Positions 31,500 to 39,601 of a stretch of 64,000 nt of DNA are shown here, piece after piece; position 1 is the first letter of the stretch, and each line of letters begins with the position of its first letter. A model generated the notes under the pieces. The model saw only the letters and a program-made list of their open reading frames with translations, was not told the origin of the DNA and ran no database searches. Origin of the DNA: Bacteroidota bacterium (GTDB lineage Bacteria > Bacteroidota > Bacteroidia > UBA7662 > CANHCV01); the NCBI GenBank assembly GCA_947501265.1, contig CANMVY010000003.1, positions 124,001-188,000 of the forward strand. Reading direction: 5' to 3'. The translations under genes were made by a program, and so were the position numbers.

Positions 31500-33911
31500 A
31501 TGCAAACAAAATTACTTTTAGGACTTTTCCTTTTTTGTGGACTTGTTGGATTTTCTCAAGTTCCTGCCTATTTGCCTTCAAATGGATTACTTGTATGGTA
31601 TCCTTTCAATGGTAATTACAACAATCAGTCGGGTTCGAACGCCAACCACTTATCCAATGCTGGTGCCATGAGCTTTACTTCCGATCGCGATGGTATTGCA
31701 AATTCCTCCGCTAATTTTTCAGGTAATAGTAATGCCATTCTTACTTTAAATTCTCCTAACTTTTCCTTGAATAATCCAACCGGTGAGTGGAGCATCAGTT
31801 ATTATGTTCGACGGGATGATGCAACTTCCACTACTCGCATCTGTATGTTTGGTGGTAGTCAGAGTAGCAATGCCTTTCAATGGTTATTGAGTCATGGAAC
31901 TTTTGGCTGTCAAAAAACTGGTGGAACTTGGACCTGGAATACAGTTAGTGCTCAGAATTCGACTTGGGACCATTTTGTCTTTACCTATAAGGACGGAAAA
32001 ATGAGAGTGTATAAAAATGGTTCATTGTCCAATTCTACCAATTACAATAAACAAGGGAATAACAATACTCCTACGATATGGATAGGAACTGATCCACAGG
32101 GTCAACGTTGGAAAGGCCAAATTGATGATATTGCGATTTATAATCGTGAACTTTCTTCTTCGGAAATTGGTTCGATCTATAGTCAGTGTAACTCAGCTAC
32201 CCAAGGAGGAAGTATTTCAGGTCCTTCTTCCGTTTGTTCTGGTACAAACTCATCCACTTTATCGCTTACTGGACACACTGGAACCATTTCAAAATGGCAG
32301 TTTTCTAACGACAATTCCAATTGGTCAGATGTTTCTTCTTCTTCGGGTCAAAGCTCCATTGCTGTAACTAATTTAAATGCAACAAGATATTACCGTGCGG
32401 TTGTAACACGTACGAATTGCCCAACCGCTAATAGTGGGGTTTTAACGGTGAGTACTACCCACAAAAAGTGGAATGGTAACTCTAGTACTCAATTCTCGAA
32501 CGCTAGCAATTGGTGTGGGGGAGTTCCATCTGCCACCGAGGTGGTTGAAATTCAAAACGTAGTGAGAGTTCCTCAGCTAACCGAGTCACGAACCTTTGGT
32601 GGTCTTATTCTTAATGGAAATTTGGATTTGAACGGAAACCAAATCACCATTAATGGACCGGTTACTGGAAATGGAGGATTTGTGAGTCATGTGAACAGTA
32701 CCATCATTCTTGGAGCTTCTTTTTCTACCGATTCTTTAAAATTCTCTAACAATAATCCGGTCGTAAAAACCCTTTCGTTGAATTCAAATGTTCAGCTCAA
32801 GTTGAATAAAAGTTTAGTCATCCGTGATTCGTTGTTAATTAATAACGGTAAAATCCTTTTAGGAAACAATCACCTTTCAGCCCGTGTTTTTACCCAAGGT
32901 TCGACTGCCAGTTATGTTCAAACCAACAGTACTGGAAAACTCTTTTCTACCATCGGAACTTCCTCAAAAACATTGCCGGTTGGAAATTCAAGTTATAATC
33001 CCATCACCATTTCCATGCAATCCGGTACCGATTCCTTTGGTGTTTCTATTTCTGATCAAATTCGCACGTTGGGTACTTCTGGAACAACATTAACCAACAG
33101 CAATGTTCAGGTAACTTGGGACATTCAACGTGTTGCCCAAAATGGCTCACCCGTTAATCTTTCTTTTTCTTGGAACGCAAGTCAGGAACAAACCGGATTT
33201 TCTCGAAGTTTGTGTTATGCAAGCCATTATAATTCTGTTTCTCAAGCCTGGGAAAAATTGGCTTCTGGTTCAAAAAGTGCTACGGGTACAGGTCCTTATC
33301 AGCTTTCCTACACGAATTACACAGGATCCTTCTCTCCCTTCGGAGTTGGTTCTGGAAACGGTGCTTTACCGGTTGAATTGTTGTTTTTTAATGCAGAAAA
33401 GAAGAATCAAGTTCATTTGTTAACTTGGGCAACCGCCGCAGAAAAGCAATTCAGCCATTTCGAAATTCAGCAATCGTTCGACGGGAAATCATTCGAATCC
33501 TTAGATCGCGTTATTTCCAAAGGAGGTTCTACTCAAGGAAGTCAGTACGAAAAACAAATCCTTAGCAATCATCCTGGAAAGGTGTATTATCGTCTTGCCA
33601 TGGTTGATTTGGATGGGACCATTCAATATTCGTCCATTCGAGCTATTCAAAATGCAAATGACGCATTTCAGGTTTATCCCAATCCTGCAACCGATCAATT
33701 GAATGTTAAGTTTGATGCTACAAAAGGTGGAATGAATGAATTGGTTATTTCCAACATGCTTGGACAAGAAGTGGTTAAAAGATGGGTGAATTTAAAGGAT
33801 GGTGTGAACCACCTCATGATCCCAGAATTTGATTCGCTCCCTAAAGGAACCTATCTTTTAACGGTATCGATCCAGGGAGAAGGCCATTCACAGAAGTTCA
33901 TTAAACCATAA
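31500..33911 (+). CDS. Secreted LamG-like protein with type IX sorting domain
   Basis: 803 aa. Signal peptide MQTKLLLGLFLFCGLVGFSQ. Residues about 25-240 form a concanavalin/LamG-type lectin domain (LLVWYPFNGNYNNQSG, WISIYYVRRDD-like WSISYYVRRDD, IDDIAIYNRELSSSEI). Next is an Ig-like segment (about 245-320), then beta-solenoid-like strands (about 330-480), the Bacteroidota module LPVELLFFNAEK to YYRLAMVDLDGT, and a C-terminal T9SS type A domain (FQVYPNPATDQLNVKF to YLLTVSIQGEG). It should be exported by T9SS and attached at or released from the cell surface. Ligand unknown. Confidence 0.88.
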   Translation: MQTKLLLGLFLFCGLVGFSQVPAYLPSNGLLVWYPFNGNYNNQSGSNANHLSNAGAMSFTSDRDGIANSSANFSGNSNAILTLNSPNFSLNNPTGEWSISYYVRRDDATSTTRICMFGGSQSSNAFQWLLSHGTFGCQKTGGTWTWNTVSAQNSTWDHFVFTYKDGKMRVYKNGSLSNSTNYNKQGNNNTPTIWIGTDPQGQRWKGQIDDIAIYNRELSSSEIGSIYSQCNSATQGGSISGPSSVCSGTNSSTLSLTGHTGTISKWQFSNDNSNWSDVSSSSGQSSIAVTNLNATRYYRAVVTRTNCPTANSGVLTVSTTHKKWNGNSSTQFSNASNWCGGVPSATEVVEIQNVVRVPQLTESRTFGGLILNGNLDLNGNQITINGPVTGNGGFVSHVNSTIILGASFSTDSLKFSNNNPVVKTLSLNSNVQLKLNKSLVIRDSLLINNGKILLGNNHLSARVFTQGSTASYVQTNSTGKLFSTIGTSSKTLPVGNSSYNPITISMQSGTDSFGVSISDQIRTLGTSGTTLTNSNVQVTWDIQRVAQNGSPVNLSFSWNASQEQTGFSRSLCYASHYNSVSQAWEKLASGSKSATGTGPYQLSYTNYTGSFSPFGVGSGNGALPVELLFFNAEKKNQVHLLTWATAAEKQFSHFEIQQSFDGKSFESLDRVISKGGSTQGSQYEKQILSNHPGKVYYRLAMVDLDGTIQYSSIRAIQNANDAFQVYPNPATDQLNVKFDATKGGMNELVISNMLGQEVVKRWVNLKDGVNHLMIPEFDSLPKGTYLLTVSIQGEGHSQKFIKP

Positions 33912-33915
33912 ATGA

Positions 33916-33938
33916 GGTTTCAAATTTGTTTTGAAACC
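33916..33938. terminator. Hairpin after the T9SS cargo gene, weak terminator candidate
   Basis: GGTTTCAAA (33916-33924), five-base loop, TTTGAAACC (33930-33938), but no T run follows. Two other small hairpins lie in the same gap (33982-33995; and 34012-34040 with AAAAAGGG pairing CCCTTTTT). Together they probably separate this gene from the regulator downstream. Confidence 0.4.
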
Positions 33939-34042
33939 AATAAATCCAAACCCATTTGAAAAGATCATCTAATTTTGAATAGGCTTTTTCAAGCCGTGTT
34001 TGTGTTGAGGTAAAAAGGGTCAATTGATTTGGCCCTTTTTCT

Positions 34043-34050
34043 TATTTTTA
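34043..34050 (+). promoter_or_regulatory. TATTTTTA, near-consensus -7 element before the AraC-type gene
   Basis: One mismatch from TAnnTTTG, five bases before the ATG at 34056. This supports the ATG rather than an upstream in-frame start at 34029. Confidence 0.4.
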
Positions 34051-34055
34051 CGGAT

Positions 34056-35213
34056 ATGTACTGGATTGATTTATTCCACTTTTTAATTTTAGCCATTAAC
34101 ATTGGGTTTGGCTTTTTCTTTTTATTTGGACCCCATTACAACCCATTTCAAAGTCGATTGTTGGGATTCTTTTTTATTCTTTCGAACGTTCGTTTTCTAA
34201 ATTTTCTTTTACTAAAGTATCATTTGTCGGCATTTGCGCCTCATTTTTATATGATTGGTGGAATTCTGATGTTTTTCACACCTCCCATTCTTTGGTTTTA
34301 TTTGCTTTCCATTCTTGATAGAAAAAACAAATTTGAACGCTCCGATTGGTTGCATTTTGTTCCAGGAGTTTTCCTAACTATTTGGTTGTTGCCCAATTTC
34401 TTTTTGCCAGAATCAGAAATTTTGGGACAAATGAAGGTCATTGAAGAAATGGAATCGGCTAAGGTGTTTTTTATTACCCTAACAGAACAAGGTCCCAATA
34501 TTCAATTTGCCATTTCCATAGTTATTTTTTATCTGATTTACCTCGGGATGTATTGGAAGAAAATCATTCCGTTTCTATCCCCAAAGGCCGAGAAGATTTT
34601 TGAACCCGCCACTCGATTTTGGCTTGTCTGGGTTTTTGCAGGATACTCCATCGTTTTTATTTTAACACTATTATTGACATTGTTGAATCGGAAATGGGTC
34701 TCGGGTTTAACTTTGGAATTAGGGATTGAATTGGTGTACTGTCTTCGAACCATTATGGTTTTGGTGATGGTGGTTCTTTTGTTGAAGAACCGAGAATTGA
34801 TGTTCGGAGTGGTTACCGTAGATACGGATGAAATGCTAGTAGAAGAAAAACACATTGACCTTTCTCCTGAAGAAGAAATGCAGACTTGGTTTCTCATCAA
34901 CCATTATCTTTCTGGACATCCATATGTTCAACAGCAATTTAATTTGCAAGTCATGTCAAAATCCATTCAATTGAATGGGAGTACCATTTCTACGTTAATT
35001 CGTAAAAAGTATGAAAAGTCCTTTGTTGAGTTTCGAAATGACTTAAGAGTGGAGTATGCTAAAAATTTAATGGAACAATATCTTCACAAAACCCAAACCT
35101 TAGAAAGTATAGGGCGAATGTCGGGTTTTGCTTCTCGAACCACTTTTTTCAATTCGTTTAAGAAGAGTACGGGAAAAAATCCAAGTCAGTTTATTGAAGA
35201 AATGGATGGTTAA
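34056..35213 (+). CDS. Membrane-bound AraC-family transcriptional regulator
   Basis: 385 aa from the ATG at 34056. The N-terminal 250 residues hold about seven membrane helices. The C-terminal 100 residues are an AraC-type double helix-turn-helix: first HTH with NLQVMSKSIQLNGSTISTLIRK, second with TLESIGRMSGFASRTTFFNS, then FKKSTGKNPSQFI. The 7TM-plus-AraC arrangement is common in Bacteroidota and is thought to sense a membrane or external signal and control transcription directly. The regulon is unknown; the divergently oriented neighbours give no hint. Confidence 0.88.
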   Translation: MYWIDLFHFLILAINIGFGFFFLFGPHYNPFQSRLLGFFFILSNVRFLNFLLLKYHLSAFAPHFYMIGGILMFFTPPILWFYLLSILDRKNKFERSDWLHFVPGVFLTIWLLPNFFLPESEILGQMKVIEEMESAKVFFITLTEQGPNIQFAISIVIFYLIYLGMYWKKIIPFLSPKAEKIFEPATRFWLVWVFAGYSIVFILTLLLTLLNRKWVSGLTLELGIELVYCLRTIMVLVMVVLLLKNRELMFGVVTVDTDEMLVEEKHIDLSPEEEMQTWFLINHYLSGHPYVQQQFNLQVMSKSIQLNGSTISTLIRKKYEKSFVEFRNDLRVEYAKNLMEQYLHKTQTLESIGRMSGFASRTTFFNSFKKSTGKNPSQFIEEMDG

Positions 35214-35238
35214 TCATCCGAGAAACAAAATCCTTCCT

Positions 35239-35246
35239 TATTTTTG
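35239..35246 (+). promoter_or_regulatory. TATTTTTG -7 element, 3 bases before the DUF5606 ATG
   Basis: Exact TAnnTTTG; TTC separates it from the ATG at 35250, so a leaderless transcript is predicted. Confidence 0.65.
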
Positions 35247-35249
35247 TTC

Positions 35250-35681
35250 ATGGAAATTTCATTGCCTCGTATTGTGAATATTACAGGAAAACCCGGTTTG
35301 TACCGCGTGATTACTGCTACAAAGAATTCTTTTGTCGTTGAATCCATCGAAGAAAAACCGAAAAAGATGGTGGTTGCTGCCACCCAACGAATCGCTTCGC
35401 TGAACGACATCTCCATCTTTACTGTTGAAGATTACATCATGCTCTCCGAGGTTTTTGCTCGCATGCAAAACAAAGAGAATGAGCATAATCCAAAAGAAGT
35501 TGGATCCGATAATTATGCGGTAATGGAATATTTCGAGCAAATTGTTCCAGAATACGACGAAGATAAAGTTCATTCTTCCGATATGCGAAAAGTGGTAAAA
35601 TGGTTCAATTTATTGAGACCATTCATCGATTTCGTGGCCTACCACGAAGAACAAAACAAAGGAAAAGAAGCAAAAGCATGA
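35250..35681 (+). CDS. DUF5606 family protein
   Basis: 143 aa. Begins with SLPRIVNITGKPGLYRVI, then a second strand pair FVVESIEEKPKKMVV, and SLNDISIFTVEDYIMLSEVF, the pattern of this Bacteroidota-specific family. Function unknown; small, cytosolic, mixed alpha/beta. The C-terminal EQNKGKEAKA tail is charged. Its stop overlaps the purQ ATG (ATGA), so the two proteins are made together; whether they interact is not known. The in-frame TTG at 35244 is upstream of the predicted transcript start. Confidence 0.85.
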   Translation: MEISLPRIVNITGKPGLYRVITATKNSFVVESIEEKPKKMVVAATQRIASLNDISIFTVEDYIMLSEVFARMQNKENEHNPKEVGSDNYAVMEYFEQIVPEYDEDKVHSSDMRKVVKWFNLLRPFIDFVAYHEEQNKGKEAKA

Positions 35682-36364
35682 AATTCGGAGTCGTAACATT
35701 TCCCGGTTCAAATTGCGATTTTGATACCATTTATGCCCTTCGCGATTTGTTGGGGCAAGAAGTCGTTTCCCTTTGGCACAAAGACACCAACCTGCAAGGA
35801 GTTGACTTTGTATTTATTCCCGGCGGATTTTCTTACGGTGATTACCTGCGTTCTGGGGCCATTGCTCGATTCTCTCCCATCATGAATGAAGTTATTGCTC
35901 ACGCCAATCGCGGAGGATATGTGATGGGAATTTGCAACGGCTTTCAAATCATCACCGAGGCTGGTTTAGTGGATGGCGCACTTCGCCACAACGATAGCCG
36001 AAAATTCATTTGTAAAAATGTTTACCTGCGAACCGAAACGAATCAATCCTTAATTACTCAGGGAATGAGTAAAGGAGAGGTTATTCAAATCCCCATCGCT
36101 CACGGCGAAGGAAATTTCTACGCATCCGAGGATACGCTGAAGCGATTGAATGACGACGATTGCGTTTTATTCCGCTATTGCGATGCTCATGGGCAAATCA
36201 ATGCAGAAGCTAATCCCAATGGAGCTTGCGAGAACATTGCTGGGATTACCAACAAAAAGCGAAATGTCTTTGGTATGATGCCTCACCCCGAAAGGGCATC
36301 GGATCCGATCTTAGGAAATACCGATGGATTGAGGATATTAGAATCCATTTTAGCATTAGTATAA
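35678..36364 (+). CDS. purQ: Phosphoribosylformylglycinamidine synthase, glutaminase subunit
   Basis: 228 aa from the ATG at 35678. Class I glutamine amidotransferase: VVTFPGSNCDFDTIYAL, the PGGFSYGDYLRSGAIAR segment, catalytic Cys86 in MGICNGFQI, and the His-Glu pair in MMPHPERASD. It supplies ammonia to PurL in step four of purine synthesis. Length fits the separate small subunit. Terminator follows. Confidence 0.95.
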   Translation: MKFGVVTFPGSNCDFDTIYALRDLLGQEVVSLWHKDTNLQGVDFVFIPGGFSYGDYLRSGAIARFSPIMNEVIAHANRGGYVMGICNGFQIITEAGLVDGALRHNDSRKFICKNVYLRTETNQSLITQGMSKGEVIQIPIAHGEGNFYASEDTLKRLNDDDCVLFRYCDAHGQINAEANPNGACENIAGITNKKRNVFGMMPHPERASDPILGNTDGLRILESILALV

Positions 36365-36366
36365 CA

Positions 36367-36399
36367 AAAAAGCCCCGAAGAAAATTCGGGGCTTTTTTT
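36367..36399. terminator. Bidirectional terminator between purQ and pdxH
   Basis: AGCCCCGAA (36371-36379), five-base loop, TTCGGGGCT (36385-36393), flanked by A and T runs. The T run overlaps the pdxH stop codon. Same core as the element at 15794-15811. Confidence 0.92.
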
Positions 36400-37042
36400 A
36401 TGGTTGTAAACGGCCGATTTTCCAATTTCCTGATTCGTCCTTTTCGTAGAAAATACGATCATGGAGTCGGGAAGGGCGGCCTTGCCAAAACTCGAAATAA
36501 TTGGGGATAAGCCGATAGCCGCCCCAATGTTCCGGACATGGAACGGAATCTTCGTTTTCATAGTGTACTTCCACTTTTTGCGCTTTGTTTTGGAGCGCTT
36601 CTTTCGATTCGATTGGCCGACTTTGGTCGGAGGCCCATGCTCCTAATCGATTTCCTTTTGGACGTGAGTGAAAGTAAGCGGTGCTTTCTTCTAGGGAAGT
36701 TTTTTGAACGGTTCCTTCAATGCGGACTTGGCGTTCCAGTTCAGGCCAAAAAAAGTTGAGAGCAGCTTGGGGGTTTTCTAGGAGATTTTGTCCTTTTTTT
36801 GATTCGTAATTGGTGAAAAACGTTAAACCAAGCTGCGAAATTCCCCGAAGTAAAACGATTCGAGAGCTTGGTTTCAAGTCATTTCCCACGGTACTCAAAG
36901 TCATGGCATAAGGTTCAATCAAATCTGCGTCAAGGGCTTCGTTCATCCATCGTTCAAATTGCTGAATAGGGTTGGAAACTACATCTGAAACATCCAGAGA
37001 TTCTTTCGAGTATTCAAGGCGCAAATCTTTGATTGGTTTCAT
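36398..37042 (-). CDS. pdxH: Pyridoxine/pyridoxamine 5'-phosphate oxidase
   Basis: 214 aa. FMN- and PLP-binding motifs: SSRIVLLRGISQLGLTFFTN, ALNFFWPELERQVRIEGTV, FHSRPKGNRLGAWASDQS and the C-terminal FWQGRPSRLHDRIFYEKD with the substrate-contacting Arg-x-His. It makes PLP in the cytoplasm. It starts one base after the manC stop. Confidence 0.96.
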   Translation of the reverse strand: MKPIKDLRLEYSKESLDVSDVVSNPIQQFERWMNEALDADLIEPYAMTLSTVGNDLKPSSRIVLLRGISQLGLTFFTNYESKKGQNLLENPQAALNFFWPELERQVRIEGTVQKTSLEESTAYFHSRPKGNRLGAWASDQSRPIESKEALQNKAQKVEVHYENEDSVPCPEHWGGYRLIPNYFEFWQGRPSRLHDRIFYEKDESGNWKIGRLQP

Positions 37043-37043
37043 A

Positions 37044-38132
37044 TTAAGTGAATTTTTCTCCTTTTATTCGTTTGATGTCGTTGTAAAAATTCTTCAATTT
37101 TTCTTCATCGCCTTTTGGGGCAATCAGCAAAGCATCTTCGGAATCAACCACAATGTAGTCTTCTAGTCCATCAACAACCACTAATTTGTGATCGGGCGCC
37201 AAGATGGTAGAATTTGACGTGTTATAAACAACCACATTGCTTCCGTTTACAGCATTTCCAAGATAGTCTTTTTCATGAGCTTCCCACAAGTGATTGAAAT
37301 TGATGACCCGTTTAAAATCAAAATTTCCAACAAAACAAAACGCTTTTGATTGTTTGTATAGGATTTCAAATCGAAAGGCCACATTTCTGCACAAAGGATA
37401 AATTTTATCAAGGCTAGGTTTTTCCTTTTTGGTATTCAACCATTTCCCTGAATCTTGAAACAGTTCCAATAAATCGGGAGCATGTTCCTCATAGGCATTG
37501 AAAAGGAAGGTTAGGGGAGCGCAGAAAAGGGAGGTGTTCCATAAGAATTCTCCACTTCTGATGAAGGTTGTAATGAGTTCAGGAATGGCAGAATCGGCGA
37601 AAGTTTTGACGGGGTAAACTTGGTCGCTTACGGCTTTGTTGGTTTGAATTTGAATGAAACCAAAGGTAGGTTCTAGCGAAGCAGGTTTTACTCCCATAAC
37701 CATCATGCACGCATTTTCCCTTGAATAGGAAATCATTTTTTTGATGTCTTCAGCAAATTTTTCTCCTTCATTGGTGTGAAAATCGCAATTGCTTTGTAAA
37801 ACCAATGCATTGGGATTCTTAAGTTGAATTTTTTTCAAGGCGTATAAAAAGCCGGGCGCTGTATTTTTTCGAAGGGGTTCGAGGATTAGGTTTCCTGGTG
37901 ACAAAAAAGGCAACTGCTCCGTGACCAAACTTGCGTAGGAATCATGGGAGATGACAAAAATATTTTCTCTAGGAACAAATTCCGAAAAGCGTTCAAAGGT
38001 CATTTGAAGCATGGTTTTGCCCTGGGAGAGCAAATCATAGAATTGTTTGGGCTTATTCGTCTTGCTCAGTGGCCACATCCTTGTGCCCAATCCTGCGGCC
38101 TGGATGACGATGTACGTATCTTGTAAATTCAA
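37044..38132 (-). CDS. manC: Mannose-1-phosphate guanylyltransferase
   Basis: About 362 aa. Nucleotidyltransferase signature IQAAGLGTRMWPLSKTNKPK, with the PKQF motif following, and KTFADSAIPELI and GEFLWNTSLFCAP later. It makes GDP-mannose for glycan synthesis. Only non-ATG codons are available: GTG 38159, TTG 38150, 38138 and 38132. I chose 38132, since a TAAATTTG element at 38148-38155 would start transcription between 38147 and 38138 and the N-terminus then matches family length. The start is uncertain by up to nine codons. Single-domain (no phosphomannose isomerase part). pdxH follows in the same operon. Confidence 0.85.
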   Translation of the reverse strand: MNLQDTYIVIQAAGLGTRMWPLSKTNKPKQFYDLLSQGKTMLQMTFERFSEFVPRENIFVISHDSYASLVTEQLPFLSPGNLILEPLRKNTAPGFLYALKKIQLKNPNALVLQSNCDFHTNEGEKFAEDIKKMISYSRENACMMVMGVKPASLEPTFGFIQIQTNKAVSDQVYPVKTFADSAIPELITTFIRSGEFLWNTSLFCAPLTFLFNAYEEHAPDLLELFQDSGKWLNTKKEKPSLDKIYPLCRNVAFRFEILYKQSKAFCFVGNFDFKRVINFNHLWEAHEKDYLGNAVNGSNVVVYNTSNSTILAPDHKLVVVDGLEDYIVVDSEDALLIAPKGDEEKLKNFYNDIKRIKGEKFT

Positions 38133-38147
38133 AGTCAATAAATTACG

Positions 38148-38155
38148 CAAATTTA
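38148..38155 (-). promoter_or_regulatory. TAAATTTG -7 element for manC-pdxH
   Basis: Exact TAnnTTTG on the minus strand. It excludes the GTG at 38159 as start if used. Confidence 0.5.
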
Positions 38156-38177
38156 CCACGAATTCAATAAACTAAAG

Positions 38178-38185
38178 TACCTTTG
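38178..38185 (+). promoter_or_regulatory. TACCTTTG -7 element for the nfu-like gene
   Basis: Exact TAnnTTTG, 29 bases before the ATG at 38215, divergent from the manC element. Confidence 0.6.
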
Positions 38186-38214
38186 TGGTGTTAATGAAAT
38201 GCAAATAAAAAACG

Positions 38215-38790
38215 ATGAGCGCTCCTTTTCAAATAGTTAATATTTACACCGAATCTACCCCCAACCCGGAAACCATGAAGTTCGTTACGAATCGATTGTT
38301 GTCGGGTGAGGTACTTAATTTTACTTCCGTTCAAGAGGCTGTAGATAGCCCATTGGCTCAACGGTTATTTGATTTTCCGTTTGTAAAGGCGATTTTTATT
38401 TCTCAGAATTACATCACCATTACCAAAGGGGATGATGAAGATTGGGATGAATTGATTCCTGTTGCAAAAGATTACATCAAGAATTACCTGGAATCGGGTT
38501 TGCCTATTTTCGAAATGAAGAAAATTGAATTGGAAGATCAAAGCGAAGATCAAAGCCCAATTGCATTAAAGATTAAAGATATTCTCCGTACCTACATTCA
38601 ACCTGCGGTGGAGCAAGATGGTGGAGCCATCTTTTTTAAGCATTTTGAACCCACTTCTGGGGTGGTTACGGTAAGCCTTCAAGGCAGCTGTAAAGGATGT
38701 CCTTCTAGCATCATTACTTTGAAATCAGGAATAGAAAACATGCTGAAACGTATGATCCCTGAGGTGACTGAAGTGGTGAGCGAAGGGTGA
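38215..38790 (+). CDS. Nfu/NifU-like iron-sulfur scaffold protein
   Basis: 191 aa. Residues about 8-100 are an Nfu N-terminal domain (YTESTPNPETMKFVTNRLL, SPLAQRLFDFPFVKAIFISQ). Residues about 115-185 are the NifU C-terminal domain with YIQPAVEQDGGAIFF and the cluster-binding pair CKGC in LQGSCKGCPSSIITLKSG. It assembles or delivers 4Fe-4S clusters in the cytosol. The full Nfu architecture is intact. Closed by a terminator; succinate dehydrogenase, an iron-sulfur enzyme, is convergent. Confidence 0.93.
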   Translation: MSAPFQIVNIYTESTPNPETMKFVTNRLLSGEVLNFTSVQEAVDSPLAQRLFDFPFVKAIFISQNYITITKGDDEDWDELIPVAKDYIKNYLESGLPIFEMKKIELEDQSEDQSPIALKIKDILRTYIQPAVEQDGGAIFFKHFEPTSGVVTVSLQGSCKGCPSSIITLKSGIENMLKRMIPEVTEVVSEG

Positions 38791-38793
38791 TCA

Positions 38794-38827
38794 TAAAAAA
38801 ATCCTGCCGAGGCAGGATTTTTTTATG
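38794..38827. terminator. Terminator between nfu and sdhB
   Basis: ATCCTGC (38801-38807), loop CGAG, GCAGGAT (38812-38818), with an A run before and a T run after, so it can serve both convergent units. Confidence 0.9.
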
Positions 38828-38843
38828 TGGTATATTTTGCTGA

Positions 38844-39587
38844 TTAGCTTAACAAAGCATTTCTGAATTCGGAGTTCAATCGAGCAATGTTTTCTAGGCT
38901 GATGCCTTTTGGACATTGAACAAAGCAAGCACCGGTATTGGTACATGCTCCGAAGCCTTCTTCATCCATTTGGTGCAACATTTTGGTTACACGTTCTTTT
39001 CGCTCTACTTGTCCTTGAGGTAAAAGGGCCAATTGGCTCACTTTAGCGGATAGGAACAAGGTGGCAGAAGCATTTTTACAGGTGGCAACGCAAGCACCAC
39101 AACCAATGCAGGTAGCAGCATCAAATGCTTTATCGGCATTGGGTTTTGGAATTGCGATGGCGTTGGCATCCAAGGTGTTTCCGCTGGTGTTCACGCTAAC
39201 GTAACCCCCGGATTGGATGATTCGGTCGAAAGCCGAACGGTTCACCGCCAAATCTTTCACCACGGGAAAAGCTTTCGCTCTCCAAGGTTCGATGAAAATG
39301 GTTTCACCGTCTTTGAACGAACGCATGTGCAATTGGCACGTAGTTACTCCTTTTACAGGACCGTGTGCTTCGCCATTGATGAACAACGAGCACATTCCGC
39401 AAATTCCTTCACGGCAATCGTGATCGAACGCAATGGGGTCATCGCCTTTTTCGATTAATTCTTCATTCAAAACATCCAACATTTCCAAAAACGACATGTC
39501 GTCGGATACGTTGTTGGCTTGGTAATCTACCATGCGCCCTTGATCGTTTTGACCTTCTTGACGCCAGATTTTTAGTTTTAAGTTCAT
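38844..39587 (-). CDS. sdhB: Succinate dehydrogenase iron-sulfur subunit
   Basis: 247 aa. 2Fe-2S ligands in [22 protein letters not shown] followed by CQLHMRSF; two further clusters from [13 protein letters not shown] and the C-terminal [15 protein letters not shown]. It passes electrons from the flavoprotein to the membrane subunit. A GGAGG Shine-Dalgarno (39595-39599) precedes the ATG by seven bases. Third gene of sdhCAB. Fumarate reductase of the same class cannot be excluded by sequence. Confidence 0.95.
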   Translation of the reverse strand: MNLKLKIWRQEGQNDQGRMVDYQANNVSDDMSFLEMLDVLNEELIEKGDDPIAFDHDCREGICGMCSLFINGEAHGPVKGVTTCQLHMRSFKDGETIFIEPWRAKAFPVVKDLAVNRSAFDRIIQSGGYVSVNTSGNTLDANAIAIPKPNADKAFDAATCIGCGACVATCKNASATLFLSAKVSQLALLPQGQVERKERVTKMLHQMDEEGFGACTNTGACFVQCPKGISLENIARLNSEFRNALLS

Positions 39588-39601
39588 GGTAAGACCTCCG
39601 A

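Noticed and set aside
33982-34040. Small hairpins between the T9SS cargo gene and the AraC-type gene as a small RNA
   Set aside because: They are short, lack a clear promoter and are more simply read as weak terminators.
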